Assembly: GCA_024180945.1 (NCBI GenBank)
Contig: JAKSGN010000002.1
Coordinates: forward strand, 3,534,001-3,598,000
Length of the DNA stretch: 64,000 nucleotides
Reading direction: 5' to 3'
Origin: Macrophomina tecta
Taxonomy: Eukaryota; Ascomycota; Dothideomycetes; Botryosphaeriales; Botryosphaeriaceae
Under the pieces are notes generated by a model. It was not told the DNA's origin and did not search any database. It saw only the letters and a list, made by a program, of their open reading frames with translations. A program made the position numbers and the translations under genes. Positions 1 to 10,989 of the stretch are shown piece by piece (position 1 is the first letter of the stretch; each line of letters starts with the position of its first letter).

Positions 1-49
1 TTGACACCTGTGAGGAAGTCAAGTTTTTTTCCTTTTTCCTTTTTTTTTT

Positions 50-65
50 TTTTTTTTTTTTTTTT
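50..65. repeat. poly(T) run
   Basis: Sixteen consecutive T, preceded by shorter T runs from about position 25. It lies 3' of the minus-strand coiled-coil gene. No function is visible. Confidence 0.8.
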
Positions 66-147
66 GGATTCAGAAAAGCCTGCCATTGGCATCGAGACTC
101 CTCTTGGGCAATGGGCGTTTGCCCGCGTGTCCCGAGTGTAGTTCAAG

Positions 148-1248
148 TTAAAGGCCCTCGGGGCTAAAGTCACCGAATTTCAGATCCTTCAGCTTCATAA
201 CTCCAACCCTGCCTTCATCTTGATCCCCAAGTCCTTCCTGCGCACTAGACCTCTGCATCACCTTGGCCGACGAACCCTGCAAGAAGCCAACCCTCTTGCC
301 CTGCTCCTCGCGCAGCGTAGCACCAGTCTCCTTCTTGACGCACTGTTCCTCCACCTCCCTCCTCAGTTCCTCGCGTTCCTCGATGTCGAGTCCGGCCCTG
401 CGGATCTTCTTCTTCGTCTCCTGGAGCTCCTTCTTTTTCTCCTGCAGCTGATCGATAAGACCTTCCAAGAGCTTCTCGGCCATCTTCTTCTCCGTCTCGG
501 CAGCCTCCTGCATCTTCTCAGCAACGGCCTGCTTCTTCTCCGCCAAGCGCCTCATCGACTCGGCAGCCTCCAGCCTCGCTCGCACGACCTCCAGCTCCTT
601 CTCCTTGCCCTCCATCTTCCAGTCGTGCTCCTCACGGTAGGCGGTCCACGTCCTAACCAAGTCCTGATAGAGCTCGTCGTCCTCTGCCTTCTCCTCGCTC
701 AACGAATCATACATCTCCCTCTCCACAGTCGCGCGCGCCTCGGCCTCCTCCAGCGCCTTCGCCTTCCGCTGCAGCTCCCCTTCCAGCTCCCTCGCCTTCT
801 CCCTCTCTGCGCGCAGCTCCGCGCGCGCCGTCTCGCACTCCCGGCCCTTGCCGTCCAACGCGTCGCTCAGCCGCGCCGCCGTGGCCGCCGCCCTGCGCGC
901 CTCGGCCTCCCGTCGGCACAGCTCCGCGCTGCAGCCGGCCAGCTGGTTCTCGAGCCTCGCAACGTCCCGCGCGGTGCCGCTGAGGCCGCGGTTGCTGGCC
1001 GCCAGGTCGGCGCGCGCGTCGTCGCGCTCGCGCAGCGCGATGCGCAGCTTCTCCTCGAACTCCGTGTCCTTGGTGGCCGCCAGCAATTTGTCCGCGTTCG
1101 CGCCCGCGATACGCTGCTGGAGGGGTGTGATGGCGGGGGGTTGGTTAGAAGTAGTAGGGTTGGTGCGAGAGCTGTTGGTTGCGTTAGTGGTGGCGCCAAC
1201 GCCGCCGCCGCCGCTGCTGCCGCCGGTGAGGTTGGTGTCGTCGGACAT
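148..1248 (-). CDS. coiled-coil protein of unknown function
   Basis: A single uninterrupted frame of 366 residues starting at ATG 1248. The first 45 residues are Gly/Ser/Thr/Asn-rich and look disordered. From about residue 55 to 300 the protein is a nearly continuous charged heptad-like helix, rich in Glu, Lys, Arg, Ala and Leu, with blocks such as ELEGELQRKAKALEEAEAR. This is a long coiled coil. The last 60 residues are again polar. There is no signal peptide, membrane segment or catalytic motif. I do not recognise a family. Long coiled coils of this type are usually scaffold or cytoskeletal adaptor proteins, but that is inference from composition only. GC-rich coding creates long antisense frames here, which I treat as shadows. 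Confidence 0.75.
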   Translation of the reverse strand: MSDDTNLTGGSSGGGGVGATTNATNSSRTNPTTSNQPPAITPLQQRIAGANADKLLAATKDTEFEEKLRIALRERDDARADLAASNRGLSGTARDVARLENQLAGCSAELCRREAEARRAAATAARLSDALDGKGRECETARAELRAEREKARELEGELQRKAKALEEAEARATVEREMYDSLSEEKAEDDELYQDLVRTWTAYREEHDWKMEGKEKELEVVRARLEAAESMRRLAEKKQAVAEKMQEAAETEKKMAEKLLEGLIDQLQEKKKELQETKKKIRRAGLDIEEREELRREVEEQCVKKETGATLREEQGKRVGFLQGSSAKVMQRSSAQEGLGDQDEGRVGVMKLKDLKFGDFSPEGL

Positions 1249-2533
1249 GGTTGCGGGTGAGCGTGCTAATTTCCGTTGTTTGGATTATTGTAGGTTGGCT
1301 AAGGAGACGTTATGGATGCGGGGCGCGCAAGTGAGAGTGAGAGAGAGAGAGAGGTGTGTTTGGGGGTGAAGTGGTGGTGTTGTGGTGTGTGGACGGAAGA
1401 AAGAACGCGGACAATATATAGCCACTGCAGCTGCCGCAAACATGGGCAATGCATGTGCCTTCCACGAGTGACCTTTGGGATTCTGGCACGTGGTCGTGTA
1501 TATGAGAAATGACTAAGGCGAACATCGGCGGAGTATACGGTGACTGATGCGGAGTGCCGGTGGCCTGCCAGCTCTGGACGGCACTGTGAATTGGGTTCCG
1601 GCGTGTGCCGATTGCTTCACATGTGACTAGCAGCATATTGATTCTTACCTAATGATAGAGCTGGATTGGAGAGCTTCTGCACAGCGCCAATCGGCTCGAT
1701 GGAGGTGTATTACTTCCACGACGGAACGCTAAAGCATTCACCCCGGGGAATAAATCCACTAACGGTTCCAGAACATTGAAATCCGGTCCAGCGCGTATTA
1801 TAGGCGTGATGTAAAACGTTACAGTCGCTTCCGCTGTGACCATGAAGTACTTATCACATGTCTGACTGGTCTTTTGCCCGCCACCACTACCGACCCCGCC
1901 CAATAGAATGCCGCTGAAAACATCATACTCGCACCCCACACCATCTCGCCACATGCAAGGTGCGCATTGCTTAGCTAGCCCTAGTCGAGCAGCCCATGAT
2001 CATGGTATCTCGAGAATCGAAGTTACTGTCTCGACTCGGCTCACTCTGCACCTACTGTTGAGAAGTGTTTAGAGTCCATGGGCGCAATACAGAGTGAACG
2101 GATGGGGCGTTGCACAGTAGTGCCCAAACTCAGTTTGATGAGCAACAAGTCAGCCTTCCAGTATTCTGAAGCAGCGCAAGGCGGTCCGTAGAGGCAGGCC
2201 TTGTCACAACTCAGCTAGCAGCCTGTACTTATTCATCCTGTTAAATCATCCAGCTGCTACTGCTGAGAGTGGTCGGAGAGTGAGCATTGGCCGTATTTGA
2301 GAGCAGAGATATAGTTCGACCTTTGGGCTGTTTTGGTTTTTTTTTTGGGGGGGGGGTTTATTTGGTACTGCGTTTTAGATACCCGCTCCGGTTGTGGCGC
2401 CAACGAGCACCGAGGCGAAACGCGTCAAGTTTCTTTTCCAGAAATATTGGGCCAGTCGACTCGCTGGGCTCGTGTGGTGAGTCATCCATAGACTTTTATT
2501 GCTTACAGAAAGACACAGGCCCTCGCATCGACC
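1249..2533. other. intergenic region, coiled-coil gene to ALDH
   Basis: Upstream region of the coiled-coil gene and downstream region of the aldehyde dehydrogenase gene. It holds a GA-rich tract near 1338-1352, a TATA-like AATATATAG near 1413, and adjoining T and G homopolymers near 2337-2357. Small frames of up to 108 codons lack splice or composition support. I see no gene. Confidence 0.6.
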
Positions 2534-4091
2534 TCAAAGAGCCTTCCTTGTCCACATGGACTGCGTGTTGCACCACCCCTTCATGCCCACAACACCCCAC
2601 TCCATACCCAGGCCGGACCACTTGTGCCCACCAAAGGGCACATACGGCGCCAGCTCGAAATGGGTGTTGATCCACACGCTGCCAGCCTCCAACCGATTTG
2701 CCATCCTGCCCGCTCTCTCCAAATCCTTACTCCACACACTCGCGCCCAGCCCCATCTTCGTGTCGTTCGCCCTCCTCAGGATGTCCTGCTCATCGCTCCA
2801 CTTCAGCAGCGGCACGATAGGGCCAAACGGCTCCTCAACGACGATTCTGCTATCATCCGGCGGGTTGTCGATGATGGCGGGCTGGACGAAGTAGCCGGTG
2901 CTGGTGCGTTCGTGGACCGCGGCGCCGGCGAGCGCGTCGGTCCAGCCCTGCTTCGCGATCTCCGAGTACATGTCCTGCACCCTGGCGTACTGCGCGCTGT
3001 TCTGGATGGGGCCGACCAGCACTTCCGGGTCCGAGGCCGGGCCCGTCTTGACCGCTTTCGCGAAGGCGACGAGGGCGTCGCGGAAAGCGTCGTAGATTTT
3101 TTCGTGCACGTAGATGCGCTTGATGTCCATGCAGATCTGGCCGGAGCTGAGGAAGGCGAAGGTGCCGATCTGGAGGGGAGAGGATGGTGAGTGGTGGGAG
3201 GAAGCGGGGGCTTTCGTGTCTACATACCTTCGGCACCACCTTCTCGAGATCGACGTCGTCGCAGATGATGGCCGGGTCGTTGCCGCCCAGCTCGAGGGTG
3301 ACGCGCTTCAGCGTGCGGCTGCAGCTCTCCATGACCTTCTTGCCGGTGAAGGTCGAGCCGGTGAAGCTGACCTTGTCGACGCCCGGATGCTCGGTGAGCA
3401 TGGGGCCCAAGTCGTCACCGCCGCTCAGCGCCTGCAGCACGCCCGGCGGGAAGATGCGCGCCGCCAGCTCGACGGCCTTCAGCGCGCTGTAGGGCGAGTA
3501 GGGCGACGGCTTCCACACGAACGCATTGCCCGTCAGCAGCGCCGACGCGACCTTGCCGATGCCCAGCAGCAGCGGCCAGTTCCACGGCACGATGCCAACG
3601 CCGACGCCCAGCGGCGTGTGGCGCACAACGACGGACCGTTCGTCCGTGTCCTCGATGACTTCGTCCGGGAGGCGCAGCTTCGCGACCTCGCGCAGGTGGC
3701 CCAGCGTCATGGCGACCTCGATGCCGGCCGTCTGCGCGGGCTTGCCGGATTCCTTGATCAGGATGTCGACGAAGCCCTGCTGGTTGGCTTCGATGCCGTC
3801 GGCGAGGGCGAGCAGCAGCGCCGCGCGCTCGTCGTACGACACGTCGCGCCAGGACTGGAAGGCGGCGCGGGCATGAGCGATGGCCTCGTCGACCTCGGCT
3901 TTGGTGGAGACGGGCACTTCGGCGAGGGCCTCCTCGGTGCTGGGGTCGATGGAGTGGCGCGTCTGCGCGGTCGAAGTCAATTGGTTGTTGATGACATTCT
4001 TGAAGGTCTGGGCCGACGTCAGCGGTGTGCTCGATCACGGTTCAGAGGATTTATTTATCACCGTGAAATCAAGCTTGTAGTCAACACTCAT
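2534..4091 (-). CDS. NAD(P)-dependent aldehyde dehydrogenase
   Basis: Oxidises an aldehyde to the acid; the substrate cannot be read from sequence. The model has three exons (4091-4062, 4007-3228, 3169-2534) with introns of 54 and 58 bp, giving 481 residues, normal for the ALDH superfamily. The first exon is only 10 codons. Visible family marks are IVPWNWP (cofactor region), FTGST (Rossmann turn), LELGGNDP with the general-base Glu, and GQICM with the catalytic Cys, which is restored only when the second intron is removed. The C-terminus FGGHKWSGLG is also typical. There is no targeting peptide, so a cytosolic enzyme is likely. It lies in the same orientation as the next two enzyme genes, but each is over 1 kb away, so a joint pathway is only a possibility. 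Confidence 0.92.
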
Positions 4092-5908
4092 GGTGAGCAG
4101 GGCAGTGAGGGGGTTGCGGACGGGGTATCTTGAGGAGGAATGCGAGGGCTAAGCAGCGAGGGAGGTGGATTGACAGGTGTACGCCCTTTATATCGGCATT
4201 TTACTGTCTACGTAGTCATCGAAGTGGATCTGCCGCCTTTAGCCCCGGAGCAGGGTCTCGCGGGAGCAGGAGCCACATAGAGGAGAGGTAGTCGGGCGAG
4301 GGATTGGCGGGCGGGGTTCGCGGGGCTCCTCAGGAAGCCATTGTAGCTCGCCTGGCCGCCGACGATTGGCTCCGCGCGCTGCAGCCATGCGATAGCAACG
4401 AACTCCATCCGACGAAATGCCCGCACAGCTGGCTGACAGCGTGGCAGCGCCCGTCAGCGGAGAGGATTCACTGTTGAGGCGGCGTGAGGCACAGCGTCTT
4501 GGCGCATGGTCGGTCCATTACTCGCCAAGGGGCATCTTTGGGCGGAAATGGTCAATTGTAGCGAATCCTGGACAAATTCCGGTCGAGCCGTCTCAGATCC
4601 GACCCACTGCACAGAGGCCAGATTTGGCGAGCACGGCGGTCAGGAGAACCTCCGTGCAGTGTTTATGGTGCTTATCTGGCCATTGGCTCTGGCGCTGTGA
4701 GTTGCCGGCAGAGGGTCGTGGCCAGGATGGCGCAGTAGAAGAGAATTTAGGCGGAAGAAGGAGGAACGCTGGACATCTGAGGACGGGACGGCCGGGGATA
4801 TTTGACGGCGTCCTGGGGCGGAAAATCGTTGGAGACCCTGCAGCGGCTCGTCCGTTCCGCAGATCCCGACTAAATACTTGTGTTGATCCCAGCCCTTGGC
4901 AGAACGTGGCACACTTTTCACTCTTCACTCCCTCTAGGTCCTGTACTTGACGTGTTCGCATCAGCGGCGAACGGCTCTTTCTTTCTTTCTTCTTATTCTC
5001 CTTCTTCTTCTTCTCTATTTTTTTTTTTTTTTTTTTTTGGTGGTGGTGTTGGGGTAAGGGCGGGGTTTCCCAGTGGTGTGACGCGTGGAACCAACCCGAC
5101 GGTTTTGCCAAACCAATCCATCAAGGACTGCACGTTTCGAAATCAGCCTAGAATGGCTTCATTGGGGTGACCTGGTGAGTTATGATTAGCTTCGAAACAC
5201 CCCATTACGTATCTCTACTGTTTTCCAGTTTCAGACTCCTTACTCCCATGTATGAAAAGACGCGAGTTTATTCACAACTGTCAGTGAATATTGCTGCGTC
5301 AATATGACCCTAAGGCTGCCTGCGGCAGTTTTACTATTACAAGTCCTACACGTTACGACAGATTATTAGCGATGTGAATTTATCCCTGCAGGAAGTCTGC
5401 TTTTCTCCTTGGCGGGTGCGCCTGCTACATCCTGTGTAAATAAGGTACCTGATTTGCCGCAATCGCTTGAATACAGGCCCGAGCGCTCATCAGTGTATTA
5501 TCCGAGTTGCTACGACTTGCGGTATGCATTCAGGCAGCCTAGTGGAGAGGGGTCCTGCACGTACTCAGTCGGGCAACTGGGGGTCCAATTTATTCGTCAT
5601 TGAACTTTTTCGTCTTTTCGCTAGCCCTCGAGGTCAAACATCCTTTCTACAACCGTGTACCTCTTCCTTTTTATCCCTCGCACAACATTGACGCATAGAA
5701 TTCATGGACAGACTTGTTCCACATCCGCTTGGATGGCAAGTTGGTTAATTCATACGGACATTTTCCACCTTACTCCGTCAAAGGTCTGGTGCCTGGCTGA
5801 CTTCTCTAGCTTCCATTAAAATCCCCCGACCGCAAGTTCAACATCTCTGGTATAACAACTCCACATTTCTGTGTCTGAAGCCCCCCTCGGCTGCCCAAGA
5901 TCGCCTGC
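4092..5908. other. intergenic region, ALDH promoter side
   Basis: 1.8 kb with only short overlapping frames on both strands. It carries a pyrimidine tract and a T21 run at 5018-5038, and one ACGCGT at 5081. No gene can be supported. Confidence 0.55.
5018..5038. repeat. poly(T) run
   Basis: Twenty-one T following a TTC-rich tract and followed by TGG repeats. It is intergenic. Confidence 0.85.
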
Positions 5909-6947
5909 TCAAATCCTGCTCACCAACCACTCCAGCGCCCTGACAACCGGCCCATCAAACGCCTCATCTCCCGGTCCGAGCCCGATATCAAACATGTGTG
6001 CCGCCCCCTCCACCCTCACCAACTCGACCTCCGCGCCCTCCTGCCTCAACTCCCGCTCCGCCCTCTCCGCCACCTCCACCGGCGCGAACACATCCGCCGT
6101 CCCGTGCACGAAACACGTCGGCGGCCACTTCGCCCCAAACCCCCTCGTCGGCTCCACCTCAAGCACGCCATCCTCGTCCTTCAACTCCCTCCTCGCCTCC
6201 TCCGTCCGCGAAGCCGGTCCCGCCAGGCACTTCGCGTACAGCGCGCCGTGCTTGATCGCGTGAATCATCCACGCGGTGCGCGGCACGCCGAGGGCCGGCG
6301 CACCGTCGACGAAGAGCTCCCCGACGGCGAGCGGGACGGGGCCTTGGTAGGCCCGATCCATGAAGTCGGGGGAAGGGTCGGGCAGCGGGGCGAAGGCGGC
6401 GAAGGGCTGTGTCCAGAAGGGGGTGGTGGCGAGGTACTTGATCCCGTACAAGTCCAGGATGGCGTCGGGTGGGTCGGTTGCGTTGCCCTTTTGTGTGTCA
6501 GCTTTCCCTTCCTTTGCCCGCTTGAGAGAGCGAGAGGCAGCTTACGAGCTCGAGTGCCAGCATTCCGCCCGCTGAGTGGCCCATTGCGGCTACTCGTGCG
6601 GGGTCGGCGAGGACGCTGCCGTTCGTTGCGGCACGCAGGGCGGAGGGGAGCGTTGTGCGTGCCCAGGCTAGGCTGTCGCGCGCGTCGCTGATGGGGCCTT
6701 CGAGGAGGGAGACTTGCGGGCAGAGGCGGTATTCGACAGCCACGGCGATGGCGCCAAGGGTCTCGATGAGGTGTGTGGTTTCAGCAGGTGGGATGAGCGA
6801 GACAGAGCCGCCAGCGAAGCCGCCAGCGTGGAATATGAGGATGATGGGTTTGGGGGTGGGCGTTGACGCGGGCGCGTATTGAATGTGAGCAGAAATTGGG
6901 GTGCCCGCTGTGGGATCGGTTTTGTAGGGCAGCGTAATGGTCGGCAT
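5909..6947 (-). CDS. alpha/beta hydrolase, HSL (Abhydrolase_3) type
   Basis: Two exons (6947-6546 and 6487-5909) around a 58-bp intron with GTAAGC donor and a GCTGAC branch site; 326 residues. The oxyanion-hole motif reads HAGGF, a variant of HGGGF, near residue 41. The nucleophile elbow is GHSAGG, followed late in the protein by an Asp in DVFAPVE and the catalytic His in AAHMFD. The order and spacing fit carboxylesterases and lipases of the hormone-sensitive-lipase family. No signal peptide is seen, so it is probably intracellular. The substrate is unknown. Confidence 0.9.
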
Positions 6948-7961
6948 CTTGAGTAGCCTTAAAGCTCAATGACGGGAGAAATGGTGCTCTGCGGGTTGAC
7001 TGAAGGAAAAAATAAATAAAGTGTTTGGAGGAGCTGTGGGCCAGTATGTAGAGATGGCATTTATGAAGAGCATACTGGGGCCCTTTTAAGCATCACCAAG
7101 CCTTGGGGGCCGGAAAGCTTGACCATGGCAGCAGAAAGGACGGAGGTGTTGGATGGCGCTGTGTGAGGCCTCTCAGTGGCTGCCAGACAACCAAGGCGTG
7201 CCCCGGTCCAAAAGCTTCACCGACAGCGCGGGACGGGCGTCTACACCAGCCCCCCGAAAAGCGCCCCCACCACCGAACCTCCGCTCCTTCGCTGTCCGCC
7301 CAAGACCGAACCATCCCGTGCCGGCAACGATGCACCGCTATGTCCGTGCTATGACACTCCGATCGTTTCTTCGGCGGCCTTTCTGAGACCGAGGATTGCC
7401 CCCCCACCCGCTCTTGTGTCCTCAAGCACTCTGGGTCCAACCTCCTGTATAACACCAGTCAGCTTCATGCGATACTCCAGGCCGTAGGGGCCGATTGTTG
7501 GTTTTCTGGACTTTTACGACACAGGACACTACCCAAGCCTGCAACTACCAGGGTGCACTTCCTGCATACAGATAAGGGCTGGAGAAAGCATTACTGGGAA
7601 ATCAGCATTCGCTCAGCCGGCCGGCAACCAAATTCGCCCTCATTAGCACGTGCGCAGTTTCAAGAGCTCGGCAGCAAACTGTTGCGACTCCGGGTCACCA
7701 TCAGCCAATATCGGAGACCTTTTATCACCTGCGTCAAGTATGGCTATTCCTGCAGAGCTTCGATATAGCTACCAGGTCGAGCGAAAACTGTTCGGTGCAT
7801 TGATACCGTCAGTGGTTGAGTACGCATTAATCAACTGGAATTGTTTCATTATGCATAGGCATTTATTGTCCAACGAGCAATTTCACGACTGAGGGTGAGA
7901 GAAAGAGGCGTGACGACTGAGCTCAGCAGATATAAACAATGCACCTCAAAGCATTGCAGTC
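6948..7961. other. intergenic region
   Basis: Region between the hydrolase start and the 3' end of the FAD oxidase gene. Overlapping GC-rich frames of 60-120 codons exist at 7093-7487 on both strands, but none has splice signals or recognisable sequence. I see no gene. Confidence 0.55.
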
Positions 7962-9721
7962 CTACGAAACACCGATTATCTCCCCGACGACGCTCTTGAA
8001 GATTCCATCCGGGTCGAACTGCTCGCGGACGGCCTTGAACCTCTTCAGATGGTCCGGATCGAGGTTCTTGACCGACCGCTCAAACACCTCGCGGGTATTC
8101 TTTGTCCAGTGCGGGCGGCATGGGAACTCATCAATGAGGGTATTCGCCAAGTTTTGGTCTGTGTCCCCGTCAGTTGCCTTATCCACCATTACCACGATTC
8201 CAACTCAACCGAAGGACAATAGCGTGGAATTATGCACTTACAAAACGGCTCATTGAACCTCAGTCCATCCCCAACCGACGGCTTGAACGTCGGGAAATCA
8301 AACATGATTGCCCCCTTACTCCAATCCGCGCCGTCAGCCGTCCCATATGTGACCTGCCCAAGCAGATCGAAGTACGCCTTCCCGAACTTGATGTTGATCC
8401 CGCTGCGATAAGTGCTCGTCATCACTATCCCCTTCTTCGCCTCGTCATCAAACGCCTTCCTTACCCTCTTCAATACCGCGTTCGCCTGCGTCACCGGGAA
8501 TGCCAGCTCCAGCGTTACGCCCCTGAGCCCATAGTCCCACTCCGTGCCGTAGCCCGGATACAGGCCGCCGATCAGGACGTCGTAGTTCCAGCCGTAGACG
8601 GGCCAGGAGAAGATTGTGGCGTCCGTTGACTTCTCGCGGAAGTTGGGGGCGGACCAGAGGGTGAAGAAGAGAGTTTCGGCGGCGATGTTGGAGGAGGCGA
8701 GGTACTTGCCGGAGTTGAGCAGTGCGGCGGCTGTGTCGGCTTCGGCTTTGGTGACGGAGAAGGTGGATTGGAAGCCTTCTTGGTCAGAGAAGTTGGCTGG
8801 GATGGGGTCGTAGTAGCGGTAGTGGAACTTCCTCAGAAAAGGCCACCACTGGGAGGCAACGCTTGTCAGTGTCCGTGCCTGGCGCCGTTTTTGGTATGAA
8901 CCACTTTGCGAAACTTACCCAAAAATTGGCCGTGGCGTACGGGCTGATCAGGCCGTAGATATCTCCGTCCAGGACCTTGTCTTCGAGCAAACTACGCAAA
9001 AGCGGACCATCAGTACGCCGCCCCCTTTCTCTTCAACGCCAGAAAAGACTCACATTTCCTGCTTCGCATACACCTTGAAATCCGGATAAATCTTAAACTT
9101 CATCCGCACGATCGGCCCCAACAGCCCCAGACTGGTACTCGCCGCCAGCCACTCCTCACTCCCCGCATCCCGCTGCACCACCCTGACCTCCCCACTCGCG
9201 TCCACGATATGTATCTCCAGCGCCCCCGCCGCGACCATGGAATCCTCGCGCAAACTCGACCGATGCGCCCCCATCGCCACGCTGCCGGCCAGCGTGATGT
9301 TCCAGTTCACCAGCGTGTACCCGACGCTGGCGCCGCGCTCGTGCAGGTACTCGGCGAGCTGGAAGAATGTGACGCCCGCCTCGATCAGCACGGAGCCGCT
9401 GTCGGCGCCGGCGGGCAGCGAGAAGTCGGAGATGCCGTTGAGATACTCGGTGCGGATGATGAGGGTCGACGGGTCGTCGGAGCACATGGTGTCGTACCAC
9501 ATGTGGCCTTTGCCGCTGGCGCGGACGGGCGTGCCCGCGGCGGCGGCGGAGCGGACGAGCGATTGGACCTCGGAGACGGAGGTGACGTTGGCGATGCTGG
9601 CGACTTCATTGCAGGCAGGGTGGCCGGGGCCGTCGAAGGTATTGTAGGGGATGGCGGCCGTGAAGGGGAGGGAGAGAAGGGCGGATGCCCAGATCAGGAA
9701 GGGCTTGGTTGTTCGGGGCAT
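7962..9721 (-). CDS. secreted FAD-linked oxidase, ALO/VAO type
   Basis: Four exons (9721-9054, 8991-8919, 8848-8242, 8158-7962) with introns of 62, 70 and 83 bp give 514 residues. Residues 1-23 form a signal peptide (hydrophobic LIWASALLSLPFTAA). An FAD-binding PCMH domain follows: GKGHMWYDT holds a His at the place where this family attaches FAD covalently, and LAGSVAMGAHRSS is the second FAD loop. The C-terminal domain ends with RPHWTKN, close to the RPHWGK signature of D-arabinono-1,4-lactone and gulonolactone oxidases. Known relatives oxidise sugar lactones, alditols or related alcohols to give H2O2. The extracellular location and missing membrane anchor suggest a nutritional or peroxide-generating role rather than erythroascorbate synthesis; this is inference. 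Confidence 0.85.
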
Positions 9722-10989
9722 GGTGGAACAACGAGAGGTGTTACCTGAGGAGAAAACAGACCACCTGGTGCCAGGTAGCAGAGAGGAACTAGTGGGAAAG
9801 GGAAAAGCAGAGAAGCCTACTGCACCCGCTGTTTATGTACTCACCCACAGGCTGTATCGTGGAAGCCATGCCATCATCGGCTTGATCATCATCACGCTCA
9901 ACACATCCTGAAGGCGCAGGGAGCATGTGCACGAGAATGATGCCCGAAACCTTTTACTTTTTTCGTGAGTAAACTGCATGTACATCATCCATTTGCTGGC
10001 ATGTGAACCCGACAGCGCCACTGCAACATGCCGATCAATCCCTTCTTGCACCAGCAAAAAGTCGGACGTTATTCTGCCCGTTTGCTGACCCGCAAGCGGG
10101 AGAAACAACCAAAGCAGTCCTGATGAGGTCGATCGTGATATCCACTAATCCCTCGGGCGTTTGTTGCTTGGCGGCGCCGCGGGGAACCCTGCCTTGCGGT
10201 CTTCATTAGTCCAAGACTCATCGAAAAGCAGAAGGTGGTTTTCGGCGAAGTAGACGATAGCCTCCGAGAAGCACATGGTTCCGAAATTAACGGCTGTTCG
10301 CTATAGGTGAACGCGGGGGCCTATCATTGGCTGGGAAAGTGCCGGGACCTGCATGCATGAAGAAAAACGACGCTTATGCTTAAACTCGACAACGCGGATG
10401 AAAGTAGCCAAGTGGCTCGCACAATGATTACCACGGTCAGAATGGCGCGTTATCGTCTCTAATGCATAGCAAGCATGACTTCATCGCATATGAATTCGAG
10501 TTTCTGCATACTTTATCCAGAAAAAGCAAGGAAGAGAAGAAGGTCAGAGAGTACCGCCTCGGCGTAATATACATGCAGAAGGAGCAGCTTAAAGGAGATA
10601 CGCAGGAGAAAAAGCCATCTCCAGTTGAATAACCCGTCGTCAGTGCGGAAGGCAACCGCCCATGTTCTAGTAATGGAGAAGGTGGGTTACCTCGCAGCTT
10701 TTTCATGAAAATTGATTTTGGAGGCGACGAAGGAAGGAAGCAGACCAGACCCAGTAGAGACCCACGAACTGGAAAACAGATGTTCAAAACCCAAGCAACT
10801 GAAGGGAGCAGACATTGCACTGTCCGCCAATCAATCATTGCCAAAACGCAACGATTGCCTGAATCGTCGAAGCAGCCAGGACCGGAATTTTGCGCGAGAA
10901 TCGCTAGGTGACGCGTGAAAACCTGCCACAAGATTGGGGTAAGCAGGGAAAAGCTCCGCCAAGGGAGAAGGCTGGAGAAGATCGACGGC
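9722..10989. other. intergenic region
   Basis: 1.27 kb between the FAD oxidase start and the HRP1 stop; the right part should hold the HRP1 3' UTR. Only small unsupported frames are present. Confidence 0.5.

Noticed and set aside
220..1260. 346-codon plus-strand frame rich in Leu
   Set aside because: Exact antisense of the coiled-coil gene; Leu richness comes from complementing Glu/Lys codons.
3114..4133. 339-codon plus-strand frame
   Set aside because: Antisense shadow of the aldehyde dehydrogenase, whose motifs and introns are clear on the minus strand.
2534..9721. Aldehyde dehydrogenase, hydrolase and FAD oxidase as a metabolic gene cluster
   Set aside because: Same strand, but separated by 1.0-1.8 kb each, with no regulator, transporter or shared substrate clue; chance neighbourhood is as likely.
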